Shown: piece after piece, positions 8,333 through 16,659 of the stretch | Position numbering within the stretch: the stretch's first letter is position 1 | How the letters are laid out: every line of letters begins with the position of its first letter | DNA from: Tatumella sp. JGM118 | GTDB lineage: Bacteria; Pseudomonadota; Gammaproteobacteria; Enterobacterales; Enterobacteriaceae | Assembly: GCF_018257515.1 (NCBI RefSeq) | Contig: NZ_JAERJR010000021.1 | Location: 1-48,556, forward strand | Direction: 5' to 3' | DNA: 48,556 nt | Made by a program: the position numbers and the translations under genes | The notes under the pieces: model-generated | The model's input: only the letters and a program-made list of their open reading frames with translations | Database searches by the model: none | Told to the model about the DNA's origin: nothing

Positions 8333-9268
8333 CTATAGCAGGTCATTACAGGGTGTCATGTTATCCCGGCTGCCGGAGTCTGTTGCCGCAAACCGGCTGA
8401 GCAGCCATTGCCGGAGTTGCCTGACTTCCGGCCAGACGGCTTTGTTGTCGCTGGTCACAAAATAATAGCAGCCTCCCTCCAGACTCTGTTCTGCTGGTGA
8501 CACCAGAATTTTCTTCTGTAAGGCATCCCTGACCAGTAATTCACTGGCGATCAGTACCCCCTGACCGGCTATCGCTGCCTGTATCGCATGGGTCTCATCA
8601 TTGAAATGAATGCCGGAGGAGACATCCAGCGATTCAGGGCCGAACCGATTTTTCCAGTGCTGCCAGTCGGGTGACGGACGGGGAATATGCCGGTTATCCA
8701 CATGAAATAATGTGTGTGTTAACAGGTCCTGCACGCGACGGATGGCCAGTTGCGGGCTGGCCACCAGGATAAACCGGTCCCTGCAGAGCAGAGTGTTGTC
8801 CAGTGCCGGATTGACCTGCTGACTATAACGGATGGCGCAATCTGCGATCCCCCCGGCCGGATCGACCAGATCAATGGCAGTATGCAGATGCAGGTTCAGG
8901 CCGGGGCACTGCCGGTGAAATTCCGGTAAGCGGGGAATGAGCCAGTGCGTCAGAAAATTGGAGGTGGTACTCAGCGTGAGCGCTCCCGGTGAAGAGGCCG
9001 GGGTAAGTTCACTCACTGCCTGGCGTAATGTGCTGAAGATGGTGGCGGAAGCCCGGAACAATGTTACGCCCTGCGGGGTCAGTGAGACGCCTCTGGCTGA
9101 ACGTTCAAATAACCGGCACTCCAGTGACTGTTCAAGACTGCGGATCTGGTGGCTGATCGCGGTCGGTGTCACGCTGATTTCCTCCGCGGCACGTTTAAAA
9201 CTCTCGTGTCTGGCAACGGCATCAAAAGCACGGAGTGACGTTAATGGCGGAAGACGGGATGTTTTCAT
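8333..9268 (-). CDS. LysR-family transcriptional regulator (GcvA-like)
   Basis: The N-terminal winged helix-turn-helix (about residues 10-60: SLRAFDAVARHESFKRAAEE, then TPTAISHQIRSLE) is followed by a periplasmic-binding-like effector domain, as in GcvA-type LysR proteins. The start at 9268 gives 311 residues; a GTG at 9313 is also in frame but adds a polar leader without a clear binding site. The gene is divergent from the MFS gene at 9394, so it probably controls that gene and itself. The inducer is unknown. Confidence 0.87.
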   Translation of the reverse strand: MKTSRLPPLTSLRAFDAVARHESFKRAAEEISVTPTAISHQIRSLEQSLECRLFERSARGVSLTPQGVTLFRASATIFSTLRQAVSELTPASSPGALTLSTTSNFLTHWLIPRLPEFHRQCPGLNLHLHTAIDLVDPAGGIADCAIRYSQQVNPALDNTLLCRDRFILVASPQLAIRRVQDLLTHTLFHVDNRHIPRPSPDWQHWKNRFGPESLDVSSGIHFNDETHAIQAAIAGQGVLIASELLVRDALQKKILVSPAEQSLEGGCYYFVTSDNKAVWPEVRQLRQWLLSRFAATDSGSRDNMTPCNDLL

Positions 9269-9393
9269 AGGTGAATTAAACTCATCCTTCGGTGAATTAT
9301 ATGATTTTGTCACCCAATATAGGAAAGAGATAACGTGTCATCCAGTATTTTATCACATGAACAGAATTCATCTGTTGTGGTGCGGAGATGACC

Positions 9394-10737
9394 ATGAGAA
9401 GTAAAAGGCTCACCTGTCAGCCTGAAAGACATGATTTTATGATGCGAAGTCCCGCTACGCTGAGTCGTAGGCTGGTATCGCTGGATTATGCGGCGATGTG
9501 CATCGCCCTGCCGCATATCGCTCAGCAACTGTCACTGACCCCGCAGCAGACCCCGGCAGTACTCGCCGTTTACGGGTTCTGTTTTGCTGTTCTGTCACTG
9601 ATCGGTGGTGTGCTTTGCGCCCGAACCGGCAGCCGGCGGGTATTTATCGTCGGCAGGGGGATCTTTCTGCTGGCTTCTGTCATGGGGGCGTTAGCCGCTA
9701 ATGGCGTGTGGATGCTCGCGGCACGGGCCTTACAGGGGACGGGAATGGCGCTGATCCATCAGGCGCTGAAGGGGGGAGAGTCCGGGGGAGAAAGCGGGAG
9801 CAAGGCACCTGTCTCTGCGGACAGCGGGGCAGTGACGGGTCTGGTGGCTGGCCTGGTGCTGGGTGCCGTATTCAGTGAAATCGACTGGCGCCTTATCTTT
9901 CTCCTCAATCTGCCGGCCCTGTGGGTGATCTGCCGGTCCGCGGGTCATGATTACCCGTGGCAAAAGGTCCCGGGGCGAACTTTCCCCGCCGGAGCGTTAA
10001 TCGCAAGCGTTGCAGCGGGTAGCCTCTTTCTGGCGTTCACCGGGTTTGCCCGCACCGGCCAGCCTGATTTTATTATTAACCGCATGACGGCCCTTCTCTG
10101 TCTGCTTTTCCTTGTTCACGAAAAATGGTCACCGCGCCCGTTATTTCCCCGTCCGTTACGCGATAACGCTACCTTTTGCGTTGGATGGCTGAGTCGCCTG
10201 TGCTACGTGGGAAGTGCAGGAAGCCAGTGGTATTTGCTGGCATTTTACGGGCAACAACAAAGTCTCAGTCCCGGTGCTTCAGCGGGCCTGCTCTGCATTG
10301 CTGTCTTACTGATCATCACCGGCCGTCAGGTGTACACCCTGTTATCCGGCAGAATGCGTCATTCCGCATTACTGACCGGTGGATTCCTTTGCTGCGCCGC
10401 GGGACTTTTTCTTGCCGGAGAGACCTGCGACCAGCCGCTTTCTGTCACGTTTATCGCGGGCGTATGTCTCAGCAGCCTGGGCCAGGGCCTGCTCTGTCCG
10501 GCGTTATTCAGCACCGGCGGCCGCGGGATCCCGGATAACGCACAGGAACAGGCCGCCAGGGTGATGCTTATCTGCCGGTTCACGGGCGGGGCTATCGTAT
10601 TAGCGATGCTCAACGTCATCACCGGGGGAGGAGACCTGCCTGCGGCCTGGCCGCAGGCATTTTATCTGATCGGCTGGGTAGCGCTCGCCGGCGGGGTGGC
10701 TGCCCTGAATACGCCCCCGACGGTAACCTCAGCCTGA
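9394..10737 (+). CDS. MFS transporter, DHA2-like drug/metabolite exporter
   Basis: A membrane protein of about 447 residues with many hydrophobic segments and the MFS loop CARTGSRRVFIVGR after the second helix. The LDYAAMCIALPHIAQQL opening resembles 14-helix DHA2 exporters (D-T-V-NVALP in typical members), but it is short for that group. The ATG at 9394 has GGAG six bases upstream; a second ATG at 9388 is in frame. A central loop is rich in Gly, Ser and Glu (KGGESGGESGSK), an unusual insertion after the GTGMALIHQA motif. The divergent LysR gene is the probable regulator. The substrate is unknown. Confidence 0.75.
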   Translation: MRSKRLTCQPERHDFMMRSPATLSRRLVSLDYAAMCIALPHIAQQLSLTPQQTPAVLAVYGFCFAVLSLIGGVLCARTGSRRVFIVGRGIFLLASVMGALAANGVWMLAARALQGTGMALIHQALKGGESGGESGSKAPVSADSGAVTGLVAGLVLGAVFSEIDWRLIFLLNLPALWVICRSAGHDYPWQKVPGRTFPAGALIASVAAGSLFLAFTGFARTGQPDFIINRMTALLCLLFLVHEKWSPRPLFPRPLRDNATFCVGWLSRLCYVGSAGSQWYLLAFYGQQQSLSPGASAGLLCIAVLLIITGRQVYTLLSGRMRHSALLTGGFLCCAAGLFLAGETCDQPLSVTFIAGVCLSSLGQGLLCPALFSTGGRGIPDNAQEQAARVMLICRFTGGAIVLAMLNVITGGGDLPAAWPQAFYLIGWVALAGGVAALNTPPTVTSA

Positions 10738-10749
10738 CTTTCAGGCTGA
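10729..10749. terminator. Shared hairpin at convergent gene ends
   Basis: TCAGCCTGA (10729-10737) and TCAGGCTGA (10741-10749) form a perfect 9-bp stem with a 3-base loop. The stop codon of the MFS gene (10735-10737) and that of the convergent gene (10741-10743) both lie inside it, so it may end or protect both transcripts. No strong T-run follows. Confidence 0.55.
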
Positions 10750-11532
10750 CAGTCCGTCATGTTCTGTGCGGTAGTTCTGCCAGGCGGCCTGAAGCAATGG
10801 CGCAAGCGCCTTAGCCCAGGCCGTCTGACCCTCTGCCTCAGTGATCAGGTCCTGGCGGATCTCAATGCCGACCGACGGATAGCCATTTTTATCTGCATGT
10901 TGCGGTATTGCATAGTCCGTTTCATCGGAGACGGAATAGGGCTGATTATCGCCCACTTCCCAGCGATGCTGAGCCTGCAGCTGTGACAGAAACGCCTGTG
11001 GATAGGCCTTCAGGCGGTGATAAAGCAGGCCAATATGCCAGGGACGCGGTATGTCCAGATACACCGGTGTGAAACTGTGCACAGAGATAATACAGGTTGC
11101 CTGTCCGCACTGACGACGCTGCGTCAGGAGCCGACGTATCTCGTCATGGTAAGGGGTAAAGATCTCCTGCTGACGTGCCAGTTTCTGTGCTGCGGATAAT
11201 CCCTGGTTACCCGGGATGTCGGTGGCCTCAGAAACCAGCGGGATGGAACTCACGACGGAGGGGGGCCGGTTACAGTCAATCACCAGCCGCGACCAGGTCT
11301 GGGAGATTAAGGTGGCGTCCAGTAACTCACTTAACTGCTCTGCGACCGGCAGAGCGCCGATATCCCAGCCGATATGGCGATCAATCTCTGCAGGGGGTAA
11401 CCCCAGTGTACCGAGCCGCCGCGGAATGCGTTTTCCTGCATGATCACAGATCAGCAGAAAAGGGGAGGTTCCTTCACGGTTACGTACCGTAAACGGGGCG
11501 GGTTCATCCGGAGACAATAATTTATCTGACAC
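10741..11532 (-). CDS. N-formylglutamate amidohydrolase family protein
   Basis: A cytoplasmic hydrolase of 263 residues in the FGase family (N-formylglutamate deformylase/HutG-type amidohydrolases). Visible family motifs are CDHAGKRIP (29-37), HIGWDIGA (53-60), SRLVIDCNRP (81-90), SVHSFTP (150-156) and IEIRQDL near the C-terminus; the His and Asp/Glu residues in them fit metal binding. The start is a GTG with AGGAG nine bases upstream. No other hut genes are near, so histidine degradation is not supported and a different N-acyl amino acid substrate is possible. Confidence 0.85.
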   Translation of the reverse strand: MSDKLLSPDEPAPFTVRNREGTSPFLLICDHAGKRIPRRLGTLGLPPAEIDRHIGWDIGALPVAEQLSELLDATLISQTWSRLVIDCNRPPSVVSSIPLVSEATDIPGNQGLSAAQKLARQQEIFTPYHDEIRRLLTQRRQCGQATCIISVHSFTPVYLDIPRPWHIGLLYHRLKAYPQAFLSQLQAQHRWEVGDNQPYSVSDETDYAIPQHADKNGYPSVGIEIRQDLITEAEGQTAWAKALAPLLQAAWQNYRTEHDGLSA

Positions 11533-11917
11533 CTGGTCACTCCTGCTGAAGGTACTGATTTCAAAGAATACCGGGCACGCTCAGCCCGAGGATAATGGTC
11601 AGAACGGCCGGACCCGGACGACGTTCACGCCCCTTTTCCCGGCTGGCAGGAAATACCGCAGACGCTGTTCATCGCCTCCCGGCGCGGTTCCGGACGGTGC
11701 AGGACCACGGCGGGCACGGATAAAATAAAAATAACCCGCTTATGCCCCGGGGCCTGATTCGATACCTGCCACGCGCTCAGCACACCGGACAGGGCTACTG
11801 ACGGTATCCAGGGCGAAAGAGGCCCGGGAAAGCCTGATGTATCTGCGCTTCAGTACACCGGCCGGATAGGCGGGAAATCCGCTGCCGCCTGTGGCAGCGG
11901 AACCCTGACGTCAGCCG
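11533..11917. other. GC-rich intergenic stretch without a visible gene
   Basis: These 385 bases lie between two minus-strand genes. I see no open frame with a believable start and no family resemblance. The only clear structure is the hairpin at 11879-11900 behind the oxidoreductase gene. The part next to 11532 should hold the promoter of the amidohydrolase gene. Confidence 0.5.
11879..11900 (-). terminator. Hairpin behind the molybdopterin oxidoreductase gene
   Basis: CCGCTGCC (11879-11886) pairs with GGCAGCGG (11893-11900) across a 6-base loop, 17 bases after the stop codon on the minus strand. The T content after the stem is low, so termination is only likely, not certain. Confidence 0.5.
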
Positions 11918-14233
11918 TTATTCACTTCGATCACAAAATGGCGGAGGTGAAAACGCGGTAATTTCCGGCAACGGTTGTTCCCAGCGTTCAATTTCGACTT
12001 TACAGCTCTGAGCGCTGCAGCCCTGACCGAGGCGTGAACTGCCACGGTCTTCGGTCAGTACATTCGGGTTACCGTGTTTATCGAGTGAGCCAGGCGTTGA
12101 CGGATCCTGCGGATCGTACCAGGCCCCGGTGGAAATCTGTACCACGCCCGCCAGGATCTGATCACTGATATGGACACCGGCCAGTATGGCACCGCGCTGG
12201 TTAAAGACCCGGACCACCGAGCCTTCGGTGATGCCGCGTTCGGCGGCATCCTGCGGATGCATCCAGAGAGGTTCACGTCCCCGGACTTTGGTACTGCGGC
12301 TGAAGCTGCCGTGATCATACTGGCTGTGCAGACGGGAACGTGGCTGGCTGGACAGCATATGTAGTGGCCAGCATTGTGCCTGTTCCCGCTGGAATTGCTC
12401 TTCCTGCGGGTCCCAGAAAGGATGTCCCGGGCATTCGCGATAACCGAACGCGGCGATAGTGTCGGAGTAAAGTTCGATCTTTCCTGACGGCGTCGACAGC
12501 GGATGTTTTTCAGGGTCGGCACGGAAATCAGCTAAGAAAATCTGTGGTTCAGATGGGCGATCAAACTCCAGCTTTCCCTGTTCCCAGAAATCATCAAATG
12601 CAGGCAGGGTGATGCCATCTTCTTCTGCCCGGGGCCTGGACTCTTCATAGATGTGGCGCAGCCACTGATCAGGATTGCGGTTTTCTGTAAACTGTTCCGC
12701 AAACCCGAGTCGCTCTGCCAGCCCGCTGAAAATCTCATAATCATCACGCGCCTCACTGACCGGCGGAATATGCTGGCGCATGGCCACCATAAAGCCATCA
12801 TGACTGCCGCTGCCGATATCATTACGCTCCAGCACGGTGGTGGCCGGTAACACGATATCGGAAAACTTCGCCTGCGCCGTCCAGTACTGCTCGTGCACGA
12901 CAACAGTTTCCGGACGTCGCCAGGCGTCGACCAGACGGTTCAGATCCTGATGGTGATGGAAGGCGTTACCTCCCGCCCAGTAAACCAGACGAATATCCGG
13001 GTAGTGGCAGTCCTGACCATCGAACTGATATTCCCCGCCCGGGTTCAGTAACAGGTCAGAAATACGCGCCACCGGGATTTCGGTTTTGACCTTATTTTCG
13101 CCGGCCGGTAAACGGGGGCCGGAAAAACCAACACGATCCGCCCCGGCCAGGTTGGTACAGGCATAACCGAACGCCAGGCCGCCGCCCGGTGTGCCTATTT
13201 GTCCCAGCAGGGCCGTCAATGCCACCGTCGCCCAGTAGGCCTGTTCACCCTGGCGGGAACGCTGCAGAGACCAGGAGATATTTACCATACTGCGATGGCT
13301 GGCCAGCGTCCGTGCAAGCCCGGTAATTTGTTCTGTGCTCAGTCCGGTAATGGGGGCTGCCCAGGCGGCATTTTTGACCACCCCGTCTGTTTCGCCGCTC
13401 AGGTAGCGGCGCAGCGGACCGAAACCGACGGTGTGGCTGTCGATAAATGCCTGATCATGCAGGTTTTCACTGACTAAGGTCTGGCACAGTGCCAGCAGCA
13501 GGGCCGTATCGGTACCCGGTCTGACCGGCAGCCATTCGGCGTTACTGACGGCACTCAGATCATTTTTTACCGGGCTGACATTAATAAATTTCACCCCGTT
13601 ATTCTGCATCGTTTCCAGCCAGTGCTTCAGCATGTGATCACTGGCACCGCCGACATTCACCTGAGAGTTTCTGACCGGCAGTCCGCCGATGGCGACAAAG
13701 ACTTCACAATGCTCTGCCAGCACGGAGAAATGGGTATGTTTTTTATGCAGCGGGCTGAGCGGGCCGATGATATGAGGCAGAATACGCTCACCGGCAGCAC
13801 TGCTATAGGTATTGGTGCTGGCAGTATATCCGCCAAAACCTTTCAGAAAACGGTGCAACTGACTCTGTACGTGATGGAAACGACCGGCGCTTCCCCAGCC
13901 ATAGGAGCCGCCGAAGATGGCTTCGTTGCCATGACGGGTTTTCACGGACTGCATGTCACGGGCGACCAGAGATAAGGCTTCTTCCCAGCTGACTTCAACG
14001 AACGGTTCTTTTCCCCGGCCTTCCCGGGAGTCCGGGCCATTTTTCAGGTAGCCGAGGCGGACCGCCGGGCGACGGATCCGTGTGTTGCCGGTAATGGCAT
14101 CCGGCATCGACTGACCAATCCGCGACGGGTTTTTATCCCAGGGCACGGGCTTCATCGCCGTGACCTTATCTCCGGAGGTTTCGACTTCGTAAGTCCCCCA
14201 ATGGGTGGAGGTGAGTAACTGCTCAGTTTTCAT
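11918..14233 (-). CDS. Molybdopterin S/N-oxide reductase, BisC/TorZ/DMSO reductase family
   Basis: A 771-residue protein similar along its length to BisC (biotin and free methionine sulfoxide reductase) and TorZ. The opening (LTSTHWGTYEVET) has no twin-arginine leader, so it should act in the cytoplasm like BisC. The segment FGGYTASTNTYSSAAGERIL carries the serine region that ligates molybdenum in this family. IFGGSYGWGSAG, IGTPGGGLAFGY, WAGGNAFHHHQDLNRL and FSDIVLPATTVLERNDIG are further conserved cofactor-binding blocks. It follows mtnB by 52 bases without a terminator and is probably in the same transcript. S-oxide reduction of methionine, biotin or related thioethers is an inference; TMAO-type substrates are possible. 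bisC is not assigned as a firm symbol. Confidence 0.85.
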   Translation of the reverse strand: MKTEQLLTSTHWGTYEVETSGDKVTAMKPVPWDKNPSRIGQSMPDAITGNTRIRRPAVRLGYLKNGPDSREGRGKEPFVEVSWEEALSLVARDMQSVKTRHGNEAIFGGSYGWGSAGRFHHVQSQLHRFLKGFGGYTASTNTYSSAAGERILPHIIGPLSPLHKKHTHFSVLAEHCEVFVAIGGLPVRNSQVNVGGASDHMLKHWLETMQNNGVKFINVSPVKNDLSAVSNAEWLPVRPGTDTALLLALCQTLVSENLHDQAFIDSHTVGFGPLRRYLSGETDGVVKNAAWAAPITGLSTEQITGLARTLASHRSMVNISWSLQRSRQGEQAYWATVALTALLGQIGTPGGGLAFGYACTNLAGADRVGFSGPRLPAGENKVKTEIPVARISDLLLNPGGEYQFDGQDCHYPDIRLVYWAGGNAFHHHQDLNRLVDAWRRPETVVVHEQYWTAQAKFSDIVLPATTVLERNDIGSGSHDGFMVAMRQHIPPVSEARDDYEIFSGLAERLGFAEQFTENRNPDQWLRHIYEESRPRAEEDGITLPAFDDFWEQGKLEFDRPSEPQIFLADFRADPEKHPLSTPSGKIELYSDTIAAFGYRECPGHPFWDPQEEQFQREQAQCWPLHMLSSQPRSRLHSQYDHGSFSRSTKVRGREPLWMHPQDAAERGITEGSVVRVFNQRGAILAGVHISDQILAGVVQISTGAWYDPQDPSTPGSLDKHGNPNVLTEDRGSSRLGQGCSAQSCKVEIERWEQPLPEITAFSPPPFCDRSE

Positions 14234-14285
14234 TATTATCTTCTTAACCCAATGGCTTGGCGATGTTGTCAGCGTGGCAGGGAAC

Positions 14286-14897
14286 TTATTCGGTGGTATA
14301 AAGCCGGCGTTTCAGTTCGCATTCGAACAGGAATTCCAGGCCTTCTAAATGGCGTCGGGCTTCACTGACATCCTTCCCCCAACAGGTCAGGCCATGACCC
14401 CGCAGCAGGAAGCCATAGTGAAGCGGATGCTGCTCCGCATAGGCTTCTATACGTGCAGATAAGGCAGCGATATCCTGGTCATTCTCAAAAATAGCGATGG
14501 GTACGGTGTCCAGATGGCTCTGCTGGCCGGTCAGCGACTTCTGCATCTCATAGCCGGATAAGGCCAGCTGTACATTTTTTTCGATGCGTGAGAGTACCGT
14601 CGCATTCACGGTATGCACATGCAGCACCGCATTGGCCTCCGGAAACAGGCGGTAAATCAGTGTATGAAGTCCGGTTTCTGCCGAAGGTGTGCGGCCGGAA
14701 GGTGCCTGTAAGGTAGCGATATTCACTTTCAGAAAATCGTCGGTGGTCAGGGTGCCTTTATCGCGCCCGGATTCACTCAGCCAGCACCATTGCTCATCCT
14801 CGCGGACTGACATATTACCGCCGGTGGCCGGTGCCCAGCCTTTACTGCCAATCCAATGGCAGGCGGTTACTAATTGTGTCAGTCGTTGTTGCCACAT
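14286..14897 (-). CDS. mtnB: Methylthioribulose-1-phosphate dehydratase
   Basis: A class II aldolase-fold enzyme of the methionine salvage pathway that dehydrates 5-methylthioribulose-1-phosphate. It has 203 residues, the normal MtnB length. Conserved features are GWAPATGGNMS (20-30), the metal-binding HVH (93-95) in LHVHTVNATVLSR, and the third metal histidine at 168 in RGHGLTCWGKDV. AAAGGAA precedes the ATG. The other salvage genes (mtnA, mtnC, mtnD, mtnK, mtnN) are not in this window. Two MetJ-like boxes lie 35-50 bases upstream of its start. Confidence 0.92.
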   Translation of the reverse strand: MWQQRLTQLVTACHWIGSKGWAPATGGNMSVREDEQWCWLSESGRDKGTLTTDDFLKVNIATLQAPSGRTPSAETGLHTLIYRLFPEANAVLHVHTVNATVLSRIEKNVQLALSGYEMQKSLTGQQSHLDTVPIAIFENDQDIAALSARIEAYAEQHPLHYGFLLRGHGLTCWGKDVSEARRHLEGLEFLFECELKRRLYTTE

Positions 14898-14931
14898 ACA
14901 GGTTCCTTTCTATTACGGATAAGTTATTTTT

Positions 14932-14947
14932 AGCCATCTAAACGTCT
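14932..14947 (-). promoter_or_regulatory. Two adjacent MetJ-like boxes upstream of mtnB
   Basis: AGCCATCT (14932-14939) and AAACGTCT (14940-14947) match the met-box consensus AGACGTCT at 6 of 8 and 7 of 8 positions and are exactly contiguous, as MetJ needs for cooperative binding. They lie just upstream of mtnB. This implies repression when S-adenosylmethionine is plentiful. Confidence 0.6.
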
Positions 14948-15123
14948 GGCTGGATGTTAACACTGTGCTGGCAGGGGAGCAATAATTCTGTGGCGAGCCC
15001 TGCAGGAAAGAGGTTGCCGCCGCCACGATAGGATTATTTCAGCCGCGGCCAGCGATACCGGTCGCGCTTCTGTACGGGGCCTTTTCCGGCGGTCATCGGA
15101 CAGCCCCGGCTGATTGTGTGAAC

Positions 15124-15165
15124 GGCCCCTTGCGGGGCCACAGGGGCAGGGGGGGCATGTGCCCC
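15124..15165 (-). terminator. GC-rich hairpins behind the GH28 gene
   Basis: GGGGCA/TGCCCC (15152-15165) and GGCCCC/GGGGCC (15124-15139) are two compact hairpins within 50 bases of the GH28 stop codon on the minus strand. Neither has a T-run, so they may be weak or factor-dependent terminators. Confidence 0.4.
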
Positions 15166-15173
15166 GGACGGTC

Positions 15174-16514
15174 TTAACTCTTTTTCCAGTGGCTTCCCGG
15201 TCCCTGCTGCAACGTAAGCGGATGCTGATCTGTGGTAATTTTCACATTGTGCAGCGTGCCCTGCACATAACGGCTTTGCATCCCGAGCACAGAAGAAATA
15301 GTGATATTCCTCAGGGAAATATTCTGTAACGGTGCCTCCGGCAGTCCGCTGATCATCCCTGCCATTCCGGCCCCGCTGGCTTTCAGGTGGTTAACGGAAA
15401 TATCGTGGATAAACGGGGTGTAACGACTGACCGGCTCAGGCGAAATAGCACTGAGACTCTGCCGGCTGTAGCCACCATTACCCCCATAGCTGTCGGTGAT
15501 CACCAGCGGCACTTTGACGCCGGTCATCACGATATTCTCTGCACTCAGTGGCCCGATCTCGCTACCCCGATCACGGCCGGATTTGACACGGATCCCGTTA
15601 GCCGTTCCCCGGAAGCGGATATTCCTTACCGTAACAGCGCCGATACCGTTGGCCGTCTCACTGCCGACGGAGATGCCGTGGCCGTTACCGATATTACAGT
15701 CTTCAATGGTGATATCCCGGCTGGCCGGGGCCTTTCCGGTGGTCGCCAGTCCGGATTTTATCGAGATATCATCGTCTCCCGTAGAAAGCGTCAGGTCACG
15801 CAGCTGAACGTTCTGTGAGGAGACCACGTCGACTCCGTCAGTATTCGGTGCATCCGGGGGATTAGTGACCGTGCTGTGGCTCATGACGATATTCCGGCTG
15901 TCGCGTAAAACCACATTCCACATCGGTGAGTTGATGATGTTCACATTCTGCAGTTTCCCGTCGCGAACGTGGTCAAATTCAATCAGCCAGGGGCGGGGCA
16001 TGCCGTTGGCCGGGGGAACGTCTTTCCAGTGGCGGGCAAACCATTGGGTGTCGCCGCGTTTCAGATGGTTACGGGCATCCGTCGCCATCGGCCACCAGCC
16101 ATGCTGTCCCCGACCATCCACCGTACCGGGCCCGGTGATCGCCACGTCCCGGACATGTGTGGCGATAATCAGCGCTTCACGGGGCTGCAAAGGCTGGCTG
16201 ATAAAAGCCGCGGTAAAATCGGCCGGATTACCGGTCGAGGTTAACCGGCTGCCGGCGGCCAGATGCAGTGTGACATGACTCTTCAGCATCAGTGGTCCGC
16301 TTACCCATACCCCCGCCGGCAGGGTCACCGTTCCGCCGCCCTGAGTACTGCACCGATCGATGGCCTGCTGAAGCGCGCCGGTGACCGGTGCCTGTCCTGC
16401 GCTGAGCGACAGGGCACATTGATGACCAGTCGCCAGCACACTGGCTGAGCAAAGCAGCGCCGGAACGGAAAAAAGTAAGCCCCGTAAACGCGAGGTCTGT
16501 TTTGTACATGTCAT
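15174..16514 (-). CDS. Secreted glycoside hydrolase family 28 (polygalacturonase-like)
   Basis: A right-handed beta-helix enzyme of 446 residues predicted to hydrolyse polygalacturonate or related pectic chains. A signal peptide covers roughly residues 1-29. The GH28 active-site blocks are all present: NTD at 224-226, GDDD at 246-249 (catalytic acidic residues), GHG at 278-280 and RVK at 309-311. AGGAA lies seven bases before the ATG. It stands alone, without other pectin genes. A periplasmic or secreted location and a role on plant material or oligogalacturonides are inferences; exo- or endo-action cannot be told. Confidence 0.88.
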   Translation of the reverse strand: MTCTKQTSRLRGLLFSVPALLCSASVLATGHQCALSLSAGQAPVTGALQQAIDRCSTQGGGTVTLPAGVWVSGPLMLKSHVTLHLAAGSRLTSTGNPADFTAAFISQPLQPREALIIATHVRDVAITGPGTVDGRGQHGWWPMATDARNHLKRGDTQWFARHWKDVPPANGMPRPWLIEFDHVRDGKLQNVNIINSPMWNVVLRDSRNIVMSHSTVTNPPDAPNTDGVDVVSSQNVQLRDLTLSTGDDDISIKSGLATTGKAPASRDITIEDCNIGNGHGISVGSETANGIGAVTVRNIRFRGTANGIRVKSGRDRGSEIGPLSAENIVMTGVKVPLVITDSYGGNGGYSRQSLSAISPEPVSRYTPFIHDISVNHLKASGAGMAGMISGLPEAPLQNISLRNITISSVLGMQSRYVQGTLHNVKITTDQHPLTLQQGPGSHWKKS

Positions 16515-16659
16515 ACGGCATTCCTGAATTCATCGAAAAAAAGAAACCATAACAATCTTTAACGGCGAAGATGCCTGTCGTGGAAGGATTAACGTATCTG
16601 AATGTACGAAGATTTTTCAGGCCGACACATCTGTGGCCCCCGGGCGGGGGCCACAAAGA

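Noticed and set aside
8178-8465. A 95-residue plus-strand frame near the LysR gene
   Set aside because: More than half is antisense to the LysR gene and the rest is AT-rich promoter DNA.
10741-11532. HutG of a histidine degradation operon
   Set aside because: No hutH, hutU, hutI or HutC-like regulator is in the neighbourhood.
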